A stretch of DNA of 64,000 bases from UBA11400 sp964473555 (GCA_964473555.1 CAYYPL010000005.1:62001-126000); one strand, 5' to 3'. Positions 1-9,406 are shown, counted from the stretch's first letter. Notes: a model not told the origin generated them from the letters alone. Made by a program: numbers and translations.

Positions 1-34
1 ACCGTAGATTCGGAATTCCTGACGATGATTAAGC

Positions 35-739
35 TTATTGAGCAGATTTTGGGTGGGATTGAACACCATTGCCTTCAAATGGGGACATCGTTACATGACC
101 ATCCTGGCTGATTCCGTCTCGCCTGACAACTTTCGATACGGTCCTGAATAGAATGCCTGCATCCATCCAGAAACTGAGATTTTTGACATAATATACATCG
201 AGTTCAAATCGGGTCGGCCAGTCAATCGAATTTCGTCCGCTAACTTGCGACAGCCCGGTAATGCCCGGACGAACGCCATGTCTGAGTCGCTGAAAATCGT
301 TGTACAACGGCACGTATTCCATGAGCAAAGGACGCGGTCCGATCAGGCTCATTTCACCTCGAAGTACGTTCAAAAGCTGTGGGATTTCATCCAGGGAAAG
401 ACCTCGAATCAGGGCCCCAACACGGGTCAGACGAGCCTCGTCCGGAAGATATCTACCCTGTTCATCCTTAGCATCGTTCATGGTTTTGAACTTGATCAGC
501 GAGAATGGTTTTTCGTGAAGTCCCGGACGTTTTTGCACAAAAAAAGGAGTTCCGCGGTTATTTAATGCTAAAATCACTGCCAGAACTACGAAAACTGGCA
601 AAAGTACCACGAATCCGATGAGTGCAAGTACAAAATCGATACCATGCTTGACCTTTGGATATACCCCTGATGGAGCCTGAGAGCGATAAAACTCACTGTT
701 TCTGGTTGTTGATGTATGATTTTGTCCGGACAATGACAT
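35..739 (-). CDS. Polyprenyl-phosphate sugar-1-phosphate transferase
   Basis: This 234-residue protein belongs to the bacterial sugar transferase family (PglC/WcaJ C-terminal type), which moves a sugar-1-phosphate from a nucleotide sugar to undecaprenyl phosphate and so starts capsule, O-antigen or exopolysaccharide synthesis on the inner membrane. Visible marks are one hydrophobic segment (about residues 33-58), the catalytic Asp-Glu pair in SLDEIPQL (D117, E118) and the GPRPL motif near residue 134. Its length is that of the short form, without the extra N-terminal membrane domain of WcaJ. The divergent neighbour is a membrane glycosyltransferase, which fits a surface-polysaccharide locus continuing beyond the window. 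The sugar substrate cannot be read from the sequence. Confidence 0.9.
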   Translation of the reverse strand: MSLSGQNHTSTTRNSEFYRSQAPSGVYPKVKHGIDFVLALIGFVVLLPVFVVLAVILALNNRGTPFFVQKRPGLHEKPFSLIKFKTMNDAKDEQGRYLPDEARLTRVGALIRGLSLDEIPQLLNVLRGEMSLIGPRPLLMEYVPLYNDFQRLRHGVRPGITGLSQVSGRNSIDWPTRFELDVYYVKNLSFWMDAGILFRTVSKVVRRDGISQDGHVTMSPFEGNGVQSHPKSAQ

Positions 740-780
740 TTCTTATGAACTGTAGATCAAATATCTGTTAACTTTATCAC

Positions 781-2265
781 ATGGTTGATTTGATGTACAA
801 ATATAAGCATTTACTGTTTACAATTATCTTGTTACGGTTTTTGGCAACTTGGTATGTGTTTCCCCATACCGATCGCCTTTATAACGGTGACTCACTGCTG
901 TACGAACAGTATGCCATCTCAATGCTGGAAACAGGTGAGTACCTGTCGCCGGGCTATGGTAAATGGGAACATCTGTCCGATGAAAACGCCGGAACCATAT
1001 CGTATGATCCGTTTGCCGATATGATTCGTCCGCCCGGCCTGCCCATGGTTTTGTGGATGGTGTACGGACTGGCAGGTCCAGACTGGGGACCTTGGGTGTT
1101 TTCGGTTTTGAATGGACTCTTAAGCGTACCTGTTTTGATCATTATCCTTGCTTTTTTTCGCCTTTTCGGGCTGGAAAAGTATGCACCGGTGTGCTGGCTT
1201 TTTGTTCTTGATCCTGGGTGGATCTTATATTCGAAGGAGATTCTGACCGAACCGATTTTTGTGCTGATACTGCTATCTGCCTTGTACTTCGGAATTCTGG
1301 GTCTCACCCGTCTGTTCTCAGAGCATCTTCCAGGGGACTCATCGTTCACGAAACTGGAACACGTGCCTCCTGCACACCTACTTGGTTACTCCGGATTGCT
1401 ATTCGGCCTCGCGACCCTGTTTAAGCCCATCACATTGTATGTTGGCCTTGCCGGAGCCCTGCTTTTTATCCTATTGATTGGTATTCATCGTGCAGACTTC
1501 CGGGTTTCAGGACGCTGGGACATCGCCCTGCTCAGATACGTAGTGTCGGTGATGCTGCTGTTCAGTGTTTCCGTTCAAACCGTTCATTTCAGCTGGCAAA
1601 TGAGGAATTTTATGCGTCACGGGACATTCGCATTCACCTCCATCCAGGCCGAAAATCTGCTGACTGGTCATGCCGCTTTTGTCGTATCGTCTGCCGAAGG
1701 CATTACTCACCTCGAAGCCCAACAACGCATTCTTGATGACTTCAACCGGCAGCATCCAAATCATGGGGTGTACCCCTTCGAGCGGTTGTCGAAGGCAAAA
1801 TCCGACATGGCACGTGCCTACATCAGGGAGCATCCGGGACATTATATTGCAGGTATTTTCAGGGGTATGGCCGTTACTATGATGGATCCCGGCAGACTGG
1901 TCTTGAGCCGGACCCTGGGTCAACAAGAGATCTCGTCTATTGGATTAACGAATCAACTTGCCAGAGACGGTATCCTGGGTACGCTACAAACATTGTTCAG
2001 GGAGTATCCCGCATACTCCATCTTCATGACGCTACACCTGATGTGGCTGGGTTTCATTCTGATGCTCGCTGGTTGGGGATTTTGGTCCTTTTTACGCCGG
2101 TTCCCAGTCGCAGCCCTCACAATGGGACTACTCTTTTTGTATCTCTGGGGTCTCGGCGGACCATCCGGCTACGCCCGATTCAGGCTCTATTTGTTGCCTA
2201 TGATGGTCATTTTTGCAGCATTTAGCCCGATTGTGGATCGCTTTACCAACCGTCGCGCCCAATAA
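781..2265 (+). CDS. Multipass membrane glycosyltransferase (GT39/ArnT-like, GT-C fold)
   Basis: A 494-residue protein with about ten or more hydrophobic helices. The first periplasmic loop contains acidic residues (FPHTDRLYNGDSLLYEQ) at the place where GT-C enzymes that use polyprenyl-phosphate sugars keep their catalytic Asp. The family transfers mannose, aminoarabinose or other sugars to lipids or proteins on the periplasmic face. The exact acceptor is unknown. The start at 781 is supported by membrane helix 1 following directly; a second ATG lies at 793. The 3' end overlaps the convergent pcm gene by 23 bases. Confidence 0.7.
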   Translation: MVDLMYKYKHLLFTIILLRFLATWYVFPHTDRLYNGDSLLYEQYAISMLETGEYLSPGYGKWEHLSDENAGTISYDPFADMIRPPGLPMVLWMVYGLAGPDWGPWVFSVLNGLLSVPVLIIILAFFRLFGLEKYAPVCWLFVLDPGWILYSKEILTEPIFVLILLSALYFGILGLTRLFSEHLPGDSSFTKLEHVPPAHLLGYSGLLFGLATLFKPITLYVGLAGALLFILLIGIHRADFRVSGRWDIALLRYVVSVMLLFSVSVQTVHFSWQMRNFMRHGTFAFTSIQAENLLTGHAAFVVSSAEGITHLEAQQRILDDFNRQHPNHGVYPFERLSKAKSDMARAYIREHPGHYIAGIFRGMAVTMMDPGRLVLSRTLGQQEISSIGLTNQLARDGILGTLQTLFREYPAYSIFMTLHLMWLGFILMLAGWGFWSFLRRFPVAALTMGLLFLYLWGLGGPSGYARFRLYLLPMMVIFAAFSPIVDRFTNRRAQ

Positions 2266-2944
2266 GTGGTACAAACTTGAATCCACCAAAAACCTGTTCG
2301 TCGTATGCTGTATCACTGACCCGAATAATTAGATGCATCTGCTGGCTGACAGAATCGCCAACTGGAATTACCAGTCGGCCTCCAATTTTGAGCTGTCGTA
2401 TCAGCTCCTGCGGAATCACAGGTGCACCCGCTGTGACTACAATCCCATCGAACGGTGCGTACGCGTTCCATCCAAGTGTACCATCATCACATTTTAGCGT
2501 TGGACGATAGCCTAGCTCGCGCAGGTGGTCCCGGGAACGTTGATATAACTCGTCGTGACGCTCAATGCTGTACACTTCTGCGCCGAGTTCACATAAAATC
2601 GCGCACTGATAACCCGATCCGGTACCAATCTCCAGGATTTTTTGTCCACGCTTCACATCAAGGAGTTCAGTTTGTCTGGCAACGGTATAGGGTTGTGAAA
2701 TGGTCTGCTGAAGCCCGATCGGCAAGGCAATGTCTTCGTAGGCGCGGATCCATAATGCCGAATCAACGAACGTATGCCGCGGAACAGTCCGAATAGCCCG
2801 AAGAATATTTTCGTCCTTTATCCCTTTACCAGACAATACGCTGGCCAGTTCTTCGCGTTGTTTTAAATAACGACCTGTATTCATAGAGACCAAGTTACAG
2901 AATTTCATCCCATAATCTGAAATTTCTCGTTTATAAGTCGACAT
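2243..2944 (-). CDS. pcm: Protein-L-isoaspartate O-methyltransferase
   Basis: The enzyme uses S-adenosylmethionine to methylate isoaspartyl residues in damaged proteins, starting their repair. The SAM-binding motif I ILEIGTGSGYQ is present, as are VPRHTFV near the N-terminus, the ISQPYTVA substrate-site motif and the late strand GGRLVIPVG. All are typical of Pcm, and the length (about 213-233 residues) matches. Three in-frame ATGs exist (2944, 2908, 2884); the family's N-terminal helix begins just after the one at 2884, so that start is quite possible. The coding end overlaps the convergent glycosyltransferase gene. Confidence 0.92.
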   Translation of the reverse strand: MSTYKREISDYGMKFCNLVSMNTGRYLKQREELASVLSGKGIKDENILRAIRTVPRHTFVDSALWIRAYEDIALPIGLQQTISQPYTVARQTELLDVKRGQKILEIGTGSGYQCAILCELGAEVYSIERHDELYQRSRDHLRELGYRPTLKCDDGTLGWNAYAPFDGIVVTAGAPVIPQELIRQLKIGGRLVIPVGDSVSQQMHLIIRVSDTAYDEQVFGGFKFVPLIGRDGW

Positions 2945-2975
2945 AAATTGTTATGTTTTACACGGCTGATTGACC

Positions 2976-2983
2976 TATTTTTG
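2976..2983 (+). promoter_or_regulatory. Bacteroidota-type -7 element before the universal stress gene
   Basis: TATTTTTG matches the TANNTTTG -7 consensus of the Bacteroidota housekeeping sigma factor and lies 35 bases before the start at 3019. No convincing TTTG -33 box sits at the usual spacing, so this is a tentative call. Confidence 0.35.
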
Positions 2984-3018
2984 ATTCAGAACGTACTCTT
3001 ACTTAATTCACAGGTATT

Positions 3019-3981
3019 ATGTTAAAACTCAACAGAATTTTAGTCGCCACCGATTTCTCACCCGCATCACAGAACTCCTATCCCTTTGCTGTAGCACTGA
3101 GCAGGAAATACGGTGGTCACATCGATATGCTGCACGCCATTCCGATGTTCAAGTACCTCAACGAAAGCGTGAATCGTCTGGGTCTGCCCTTTGATATGGA
3201 TAAGGACGTATATCCACACCTGATCACCGAGTCAGAGTCTCGCTTGAAGTCGGAAATGACCACGAATATCCCCGAGGAGATGCGAGGTGAAACCGTTGCC
3301 CGGGTGGAACTCAAGCCCTCTGAGTGCATCATTGCCGAGGCTGCCAAGCGAAAAGTAGATCTGATCGTGATGGGTTCTACGGGTGCCAGCGGCCGCGATA
3401 TCCTATGGGGATCAACTACTGAAAAAGTCGTACGAGGATCCAAAATTCCGGTTTTGTCAATCCCGCTGGGCTTCGAACCCAAAGAAATCAATCGCATTCT
3501 GGTGCCTACCGACTATTCCGAACTATCATTTAATTCCCTCCGGGGAGCTGCATCTCTGGCTGACTCATTGTCAGCTGAAATCACGTTATTCCACGTTGTC
3601 GAATTGCACGGATCCCTGTCGGAAAATGAACCCCACGAGGCCGGTAAAGGTGAAATAGAGTCAATCAAAGAAAAACTGGTCAAACGCGTCGATAGCTGGA
3701 TGCAGAAGTTTCCTGAGTTCCAGTTGTCTCTAAAACGAACCGACGATAGACTCTTCCTCGGATCCAAGCGATTTGGAACAGAAAAAACGGTCAAAATGAA
3801 TGTGGTGGTCACTAAAGGAATCTCGGCTCACTACGAAATCGCCGATTACGCCAGCGATAACGCTGACATGATCGTCTTGACCACTCATGGTCGTTCCGGA
3901 CTAAGTCATCTGTTCCTTGGTTCCACCACCGAAAAAGTTGTCCAGGCTACCAATAAACCCACATTGACCTGGAGACCATAA
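3019..3981 (+). CDS. Tandem-domain universal stress protein
   Basis: A 320-residue cytoplasmic protein with two Usp (UspA-fold) domains, roughly residues 1-155 and 158-320. Each starts with the first-strand pattern (INRILVATDFS and INRILVPTDYS). Each ends with a nucleotide-site motif of the G-S-T-T-E-K-V-V type (GSTTEKVV seen twice), which in ATP-binding family members contacts the phosphates. The family is induced by stress and often binds ATP; a defined reaction is not known. The gene stops 5 bases before the DUF368 gene, so the two probably share an mRNA with the LolA-like gene after it. Confidence 0.92.
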   Translation: MLKLNRILVATDFSPASQNSYPFAVALSRKYGGHIDMLHAIPMFKYLNESVNRLGLPFDMDKDVYPHLITESESRLKSEMTTNIPEEMRGETVARVELKPSECIIAEAAKRKVDLIVMGSTGASGRDILWGSTTEKVVRGSKIPVLSIPLGFEPKEINRILVPTDYSELSFNSLRGAASLADSLSAEITLFHVVELHGSLSENEPHEAGKGEIESIKEKLVKRVDSWMQKFPEFQLSLKRTDDRLFLGSKRFGTEKTVKMNVVVTKGISAHYEIADYASDNADMIVLTTHGRSGLSHLFLGSTTEKVVQATNKPTLTWRP

Positions 3982-3986
3982 CCCGT

Positions 3987-5144
3987 ATGTCGATGATAGC
4001 TAACGAGCAGAACGATACCACCACACCCTCTGAAATTCCGTCTCTGTTCGCTAAAGGATTCCTGATGGGCTCTGCCGATGTGGTCCCTGGGGTGAGTGGT
4101 GGGACTATGGCGCTGATCACAGGAATCTATGAGCGCCTGATTAACGCCATAAAAAGTGCCGATTTGAACGTGATCGGAGCTCTGCTACGATTCAGGTTTA
4201 CTGAAGTATTCAGCAGAGTTCACTGGTTTTTCTTGTTAGTGCTGCTTACGGGTGTATTATCAGCAATTTTATTTGTCACACGGGTCATAAAGCTGCCCGA
4301 ACTGATGTTCACCCATCCAGAGCCAGTATATGGACTGTTCTTTGGGCTTATCGTAGGATCGGTTTGGTATGTTTTACGTGGAATCGATACACATCACTGG
4401 TCCAGTGTTCTTTGGGTTGCCCTGGGAACTGCAATTGGTTTCTGGGTGGTCACTCTGGTACCCACAGACACCCCTGAAGATATCTGGTTTATCTTTTTCA
4501 GCGGAGCAATAGCCATAACCGCCATGATATTGCCCGGTATTTCCGGCTCATTTATCCTGCTTATTCTGCGCAAATACGATTACATTCTGGGACAGTTTGG
4601 CAAACTGGGCGGTCCCGAAACCGTGGATGCGCTGTGGGTATTGGTTCCTTTCGCATTTGGACTCGTCGTCGGCATCATGCTCTTTTCCAGGGTATTGTCG
4701 TGGCTGTTGAGTCGGTATTACAAAGCCACGTTGTACGTTCTGGTTGGATTCATGATTGGATCTCTGTATGTAATCTGGCCTTTTCAGCACAGAACCTACG
4801 CTGAATCAGTACGCACGGAAATGGTACCGGCTCAGGATCCGTTAATTGGCCAGCTCACATCGAAACCCGAATCTGATCGTTTGCCCGAATATCGCCGGAT
4901 TGGTTCTTCATCTGCGGATGGTTCCCTGGTTGAAATGGTAACCATCAAGCAAAAACTCATTGGCAGTGAACCATTTCTGCCGCGGTTATCCATAGCAGAC
5001 ACCGATAGTCGGCTACACGATGGCCGTCAGTCTATCTGGTACGCTGTTGGAATGATGTTCGTGGGACTTGCGTTGATTTATCTGATCCATTTTATGGAGC
5101 AGCGTAAATTAAAACAACGATTTTCTCACGACATAACAACATGA
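3987..5144 (+). CDS. DUF368 membrane protein (PopT-type undecaprenyl phosphate translocase)
   Basis: A 385-residue multipass inner-membrane protein with the two DUF368 signature hairpins: PGVSGG at residues 34-39 and PGISGS at 183-188, a pattern of internal duplication. Members of this family (PopT) have been shown in other bacteria to return undecaprenyl phosphate to the cytoplasmic leaflet, which recycles the carrier used for wall and O-antigen synthesis. That role is assigned here by family. A soluble stretch (about residues 270-335) lies before the last helix. The gene follows the stress protein by 5 bases and overlaps the next gene by 4 bases (ATGA), indicating translational coupling. 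Confidence 0.85.
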   Translation: MSMIANEQNDTTTPSEIPSLFAKGFLMGSADVVPGVSGGTMALITGIYERLINAIKSADLNVIGALLRFRFTEVFSRVHWFFLLVLLTGVLSAILFVTRVIKLPELMFTHPEPVYGLFFGLIVGSVWYVLRGIDTHHWSSVLWVALGTAIGFWVVTLVPTDTPEDIWFIFFSGAIAITAMILPGISGSFILLILRKYDYILGQFGKLGGPETVDALWVLVPFAFGLVVGIMLFSRVLSWLLSRYYKATLYVLVGFMIGSLYVIWPFQHRTYAESVRTEMVPAQDPLIGQLTSKPESDRLPEYRRIGSSSADGSLVEMVTIKQKLIGSEPFLPRLSIADTDSRLHDGRQSIWYAVGMMFVGLALIYLIHFMEQRKLKQRFSHDITT

Positions 5145-5902
5145 TAGCTAGACGGTTAGTATGCTCGATTGGCCTCCTGCTTTTTTCTGTGAACCTGTTG
5201 ATTGCACAGAGGGATAAAGCCCGTGAAACCTTTGAAGAGTTCGATGCACGCAGGTCTGCAATCACCTTCGAAACTGCTACCCTACAGATGAGAATTGTGG
5301 ATCCACGTGGTCGAGTGAGAGAGCGAGAATTACAATCCTGGTCGCATCAGAAAGGGGATGACAGCAAGTCCCTGGTTCGATTTCTGGCTCCTGCTGATGT
5401 GCGTGGTACCGGATTTCTGACCATTCGGGAAGCCGGAAAAGAAGTTCAGCGATTGTATTTGCCAGCACTGAACCGAATCCAGACAATCGCATCCGCTCAG
5501 CGCGGAGACCGCTTTATGGGAAGCGATTTCACCTATGAAGACATGGGGGATCAGAGTCCGGATGACTTTACTTTCAGTACACTGGAAGAAAACACCTCAG
5601 CAGGCACCATACTCATCAAGGCTGACAGGAAAGAGTCCACCACCTACGCCTATGCGCACTTCCTGATCGACACCAAACGCTACGTTCTACTTGAGGCGGA
5701 GTATTTTTCTAAGTCAGATCAACTACTGAGGAAACTGGAATCTGAAGATTTGGTTGAGATACGCCAGGGGATCTGGAGAGCCAACAAACTCACGATGCGT
5801 GATGTCAAAGCCAACCGGTTCACTGAGCTCATCTGGAAGTCACGGACGTTAGATGAACCGATACAAGCTAGTATGTTTACTGAGCGAAGCCTAAGACAGT
5901 AG
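5141..5902 (+). CDS. Outer membrane lipoprotein-sorting-like protein (LolA_like, TP_0789 type)
   Basis: A 253-residue exported protein with an N-terminal signal peptide (about residues 1-22, ending near LLIAQ). The core RFLAPADVRGTGFL, LYLPALNRI, QRGDRFMGSDFTYEDM is the hallmark of the LolA_like family, periplasmic proteins with a LolA fold whose cargo is mostly unknown and which are often encoded beside lipid or efflux transporters. Its start overlaps the DUF368 stop by 4 bases, so a link to envelope lipid handling is reasonable but inferred. A strong terminator follows about 145 bases later. Confidence 0.8.
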   Translation: MIARRLVCSIGLLLFSVNLLIAQRDKARETFEEFDARRSAITFETATLQMRIVDPRGRVRERELQSWSHQKGDDSKSLVRFLAPADVRGTGFLTIREAGKEVQRLYLPALNRIQTIASAQRGDRFMGSDFTYEDMGDQSPDDFTFSTLEENTSAGTILIKADRKESTTYAYAHFLIDTKRYVLLEAEYFSKSDQLLRKLESEDLVEIRQGIWRANKLTMRDVKANRFTELIWKSRTLDEPIQASMFTERSLRQ

Positions 5903-6046
5903 CGCACGAAGCACACATACCTTTGCACACAAGGTGCACTAAGAGCCCAAAGTTCAGATAAATCAGTTAATACAGGAAGCATAAAACTGCACTTCTCCTG
6001 CACTTTCTCACTCTGTGCGCTTCTGAAATCCCTAATCTATTATCAT

Positions 6047-6088
6047 CTAAACTAAAAAAGGCGCCTTTCAGCGCCTTTTTTAGTTTAG
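6047..6088. terminator. Bidirectional intrinsic terminator
   Basis: A perfect 18-bp stem (6047-6064 with 6071-6088) around a 6-base loop, with A and T tracts inside the arms, so it works in both directions. It separates the LolA-like operon from the convergent isocitrate dehydrogenase gene, whose last codons lie inside the right arm. Confidence 0.92.
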
Positions 6089-8304
6089 AGACGATCAATG
6101 ATCTGATTAAATGTCTTACTTGGACGCATCACCCTGGATGTTTTGTCGGGATCCGGATGGTAATATCCACCAATATCCTGTGGACTTCCCTGAGCATCGA
6201 TCAGTTCAGCAGCGATCTGTACCTCTTTATCCTCCATTTCAGTAGCAACGGGACCAAAAATGCGTTTTAGTTCAGCATCTTTGTCCTGAGCTGCCAATGA
6301 CTGTGCCCAGTACATGGCCAGGTAAAAATGAGATCCACGGTTGTCGATCTGTCCAACCCGGCGTGCCGGTGACTTATCGTTGTCCAGGAATTTACCGGTG
6401 GCTTCATCCAGCGTTTCGGCCAAAACGGCAGCACGCTTGTTGTCGAAAGTCAGGGACAAATGCTCCAGAGAGACGGCCAAAGCCAGGAATTCGCCAAGAG
6501 AATCCCACCGAAGGTATCCTTCTTCAATGAGTTGCTGTATATGCTTGGGTGCTGATCCGCCGGCACCTGTTTCGAAGAGTCCACCCCCATTCATCAAGGG
6601 AACAATTGACAACATCTTGGCTGAAGTCCCAAGTTCAAGTATGGGGAACAGGTCGGTAAGGTAGTCGCGCAGTACGTTACCTGTTACGGAGATGGTATCC
6701 AGCCCTTGTTTTGCACGTTTGAGAGACAACTTGGTGGCTTCTACCGGCGACAAAATACGAATATCGAGTCCGTTTGTGTCGTGCTCTTTAAGGTACTCCT
6801 TGACCTTTTTGATCAATTGTGCATCGTGTGGGCGCTCTTCATTGAGCCAGAACACAGCAGGGGTGTTACTTAAGCGAGCACGAGTTACTGCCAGTTTTAC
6901 CCAGTCACGAATTGGGGCGTCTTTGACCTGACACATCCGGAAAATATCCCCATCAGATACCGTTTGCTCCATGAGAATTTTGCCTGCTGCATCCAGTACC
7001 CGAATCACTCCTGAACCGGGTGCCAGAAACGTTTTATCGTGCGACCCATATTCTTCGGCTTTTTGGGCCATGAGTCCCACGTTTGGCACACTACCCATTG
7101 TAGCTGGATCAAAAGCACCATGAGTCCGGCAGAAATCTATCGTTGCCTGATATACACCGGCATAAGAACGATCTGGAATGACGGCCTTGGTGTCCTGTTG
7201 GTCGCCATTTGCATTCCACATTTGTCCACTGGTGCGAATCATCGCTGGCATGGAGGCATCGATAATCACATCAGAAGGCACGTGAAGATTCGTAATCCCT
7301 TTATCGGAATTGACCATGGCCAAGTCCGGGCGGACGGTGTACAGGTTTTGAATTGCAGCCTCGATTTCTGCCTGACGTGGATGGCCTTTGATGCGAGCGT
7401 ATACATCTCCAAGACCATTTCGGGTATCGACGCCCAGTTCTTTGAACAGATCGGCGTACGTATCGAACACTTCTTTGTAGAATACATCCACAACCGCCCC
7501 GAAAATGATCGGATCTGAAATCTTCATCATGGTTGCCTTCATGTGAAGCGAAAAAAGCACGCCCTGTTGTTTGGCGTCTTTGATCTCCCGGTCGACAAAA
7601 GACTTCAGCTCGGCCATGTCCATAGTAGCACAATCGATCACCTCTCCGGCCTGAAGCGTAATTCCTGATTTCAAGGCTTTTTCTGAACCGTCATGAGCGA
7701 TGAAAAGGATAGAGGCTGATGTTGGGACCTGAACCGTTACAGACTGTTCACTACCAAAAAAATCTCCTTTTGACATACTGGAAACGTGTGACTTAGATTC
7801 TGTCGACCACTTACCCATCGAATGGGGATGTTTTTTGGCATAATTCTTGACCGCTTTTGGTGCCCTACGATCTGAGTTACCCTCGCGAAGCACAGGATTC
7901 ACTGCAGATCCCAATACTTTGCCATAACGTGCTTTGATATCTTTTTCGGCATCGTTTTTGGGCTCTTCAGGATAGCTCGGTACCGAGTATCCCTGAGACT
8001 GAAGTTCAGAAATAGCTGCCTTGAGCTGGGGAATCGAAGCTGAAATGTTCGGAAGTTTAATGATGTTTGCTTCGCGGGTCAGAGCCAGCTGACCCAATTC
8101 AGCCAGATCGTCACCCAGTTGCTGCTCGGATGTAAGAAATTCAGGGAAGTGAGCCAATATTCGACCAGCTAAAGAAATGTCGCGAGTTTCTACCTTAATC
8201 CCGGCTTTTCCAGTGAATGCCTCAATAATCGGAAGCAGGGAATACGTCGCCAGCATGGGCGCTTCATCGGTAATGGTATAAATAATTTTTGGATCGTTAG
8301 CCAT
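6085..8304 (-). CDS. icd: Isocitrate dehydrogenase (NADP+), monomeric type
   Basis: At 739 residues this is the monomeric class of NADP-dependent isocitrate dehydrogenase, which decarboxylates isocitrate to 2-oxoglutarate in the TCA cycle and supplies NADPH. The family start IIYTITDEAPMLATYSLLPI and the C-terminal YYHPDPDKTSRVMRPS are recognisable, and the length matches the usual 735-745. Many FCB bacteria use this form instead of the dimeric one. The stop codon lies inside a bidirectional terminator. There are no close co-directional neighbours, so it is probably transcribed alone. Confidence 0.96.
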   Translation of the reverse strand: MANDPKIIYTITDEAPMLATYSLLPIIEAFTGKAGIKVETRDISLAGRILAHFPEFLTSEQQLGDDLAELGQLALTREANIIKLPNISASIPQLKAAISELQSQGYSVPSYPEEPKNDAEKDIKARYGKVLGSAVNPVLREGNSDRRAPKAVKNYAKKHPHSMGKWSTESKSHVSSMSKGDFFGSEQSVTVQVPTSASILFIAHDGSEKALKSGITLQAGEVIDCATMDMAELKSFVDREIKDAKQQGVLFSLHMKATMMKISDPIIFGAVVDVFYKEVFDTYADLFKELGVDTRNGLGDVYARIKGHPRQAEIEAAIQNLYTVRPDLAMVNSDKGITNLHVPSDVIIDASMPAMIRTSGQMWNANGDQQDTKAVIPDRSYAGVYQATIDFCRTHGAFDPATMGSVPNVGLMAQKAEEYGSHDKTFLAPGSGVIRVLDAAGKILMEQTVSDGDIFRMCQVKDAPIRDWVKLAVTRARLSNTPAVFWLNEERPHDAQLIKKVKEYLKEHDTNGLDIRILSPVEATKLSLKRAKQGLDTISVTGNVLRDYLTDLFPILELGTSAKMLSIVPLMNGGGLFETGAGGSAPKHIQQLIEEGYLRWDSLGEFLALAVSLEHLSLTFDNKRAAVLAETLDEATGKFLDNDKSPARRVGQIDNRGSHFYLAMYWAQSLAAQDKDAELKRIFGPVATEMEDKEVQIAAELIDAQGSPQDIGGYYHPDPDKTSRVMRPSKTFNQIIDRL

Positions 8305-8411
8305 ATCAAAGCAAAATTAGAAAGTGAATATAAATGCAAGAACGTCGAACGAGATCGTATGAAATTGAATGGGTAAAATAGTTTTTTTTCGGGATTGACA
8401 CTAATAAAAGA

Positions 8412-8439
8412 GGGAGTGGGTAGTAGGTAATAGGAAATG
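8412..8439. repeat. Degenerate heptanucleotide repeat array (4 units)
   Basis: Four consecutive 7-base units of GGRAGTR type (GGGAGTG, GGTAGTA, GGTAATA, GGAAATG) lie in the divergent spacer between icd and the nucleotidyltransferase gene. Similar looser units occur around 8500-8515. The same unit type recurs near 41.0 and 54.1 kb. Confidence 0.6.
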
Positions 8440-8522
8440 AAAAGTGTGAATCAACACAAGCGCCCTGGGGCGAAGTCTTTGTTCTTAGATCGTGAGCGAA
8501 ATGGGGAGTGGGAAATTATGCT

Positions 8523-8552
8523 TTTGAAACTTAGTTGCATTTAGTATATTTG
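8523..8552 (+). promoter_or_regulatory. Bacteroidota-type promoter for the nucleotidyltransferase gene
   Basis: TTTG at 8523-8526 and TATATTTG at 8545-8552 are separated by 18 bases, a good match to the -33/-7 promoter of the Bacteroidota primary sigma factor. Transcription would start near 8559, which makes an ATG at 8587 or 8647 more likely than the GTG at 8572. Confidence 0.6.
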
Positions 8553-8646
8553 GACACCTTGTTCCGGAACGGTGTCATTAAACAACATGGTACACGCATT
8601 GGTTGGCATCCGGCTCAAAAATGATAATCGATCTAAGAGTTTTGCC

Positions 8647-9399
8647 ATGGGCAACAATACATTACAGACTGCCGTTATTTTAGCTGCCGGACTTGGAACC
8701 AGGCTGCTTCCACTCACCAGCGACCGTCCAAAATGTTTGGTAGAAGTGGATGGAAAACCCATGCTACAGCGGATGCTTGAAGAAGTGATTCGGGTTGGAT
8801 TTACCAAAGTTATATTGGTAACCGGGTACCGCTCAGATAAGCTGAAGCAGTGGCTGGATGCTAATCCCCAGCCCATATCCATAGAATTCATCCACAACGA
8901 GGTATTTGATACCACAAACAATATCTATTCTGTCTACAAATTGATTCCAGTATTAAAGGAAGGATTTGTTCTGATCGAGGCTGATTTACTGCTTCAAAAC
9001 GATGCATTGGAAGCATTCAGGACTTCAGACCGGATTGCTCTTGCGGCATTCAATCCCAACATCCACTCGGGTACAACGGCAGATATAGATGTTCAAGGTA
9101 ATGTAGCCTCTTTGTATGTGAAAGCCCAAACTGACTATACGGGCGCGTACAAAACCGTTAACATCACCTCCTTTTCCAGCACATCCTGGAACAAACTGGG
9201 AATGCATATAACCTCACTTGTTGAAAGTGGCAGAGACCACATTTTCTATGAACAAGCCATGCAGGACTTGATAGGACGGGGTGAATTGTGCTTTGAATGT
9301 ATCGATTTTACCCGGATTTGGTGGGACGAAGTCGATTCTGTTGAGGATTTGGATCGTGTCACCTCCAGTTTGCGTCAACTGGATGCCGTAGAGTCGTGA
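8647..9399 (+). CDS. Sugar/choline-phosphate nucleotidyltransferase (LicC/PntC-like)
   Basis: A 250-residue nucleotidyltransferase. The glycine-rich nucleotide-binding loop AVILAAGLGTRLLPLT and the PKCLVEV motif lie at the N-terminus; NIYSVY and LIEADLLL resemble CTP-using enzymes that activate phosphocholine or 2-aminoethylphosphonate (LicC, PntC). The substrate is inferred only. The ATG at 8647 places the glycine loop at the usual distance from the N-terminus; GTG 8572 and ATG 8587 are in frame upstream but add residues with no family match. The TagF-like gene starts 7 bases after the stop, so the pair may build a phosphodiester-linked surface polymer or decoration. Confidence 0.8.
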   Translation: MGNNTLQTAVILAAGLGTRLLPLTSDRPKCLVEVDGKPMLQRMLEEVIRVGFTKVILVTGYRSDKLKQWLDANPQPISIEFIHNEVFDTTNNIYSVYKLIPVLKEGFVLIEADLLLQNDALEAFRTSDRIALAAFNPNIHSGTTADIDVQGNVASLYVKAQTDYTGAYKTVNITSFSSTSWNKLGMHITSLVESGRDHIFYEQAMQDLIGRGELCFECIDFTRIWWDEVDSVEDLDRVTSSLRQLDAVES

Positions 9400-9406
9400 G
9401 TAAGGG

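Noticed and set aside
7039..7518. Antisense frame of 159 codons inside icd
   Set aside because: It lies wholly inside a well-supported enzyme gene and has no recognisable features; the same applies to the other long antisense frames in the window.
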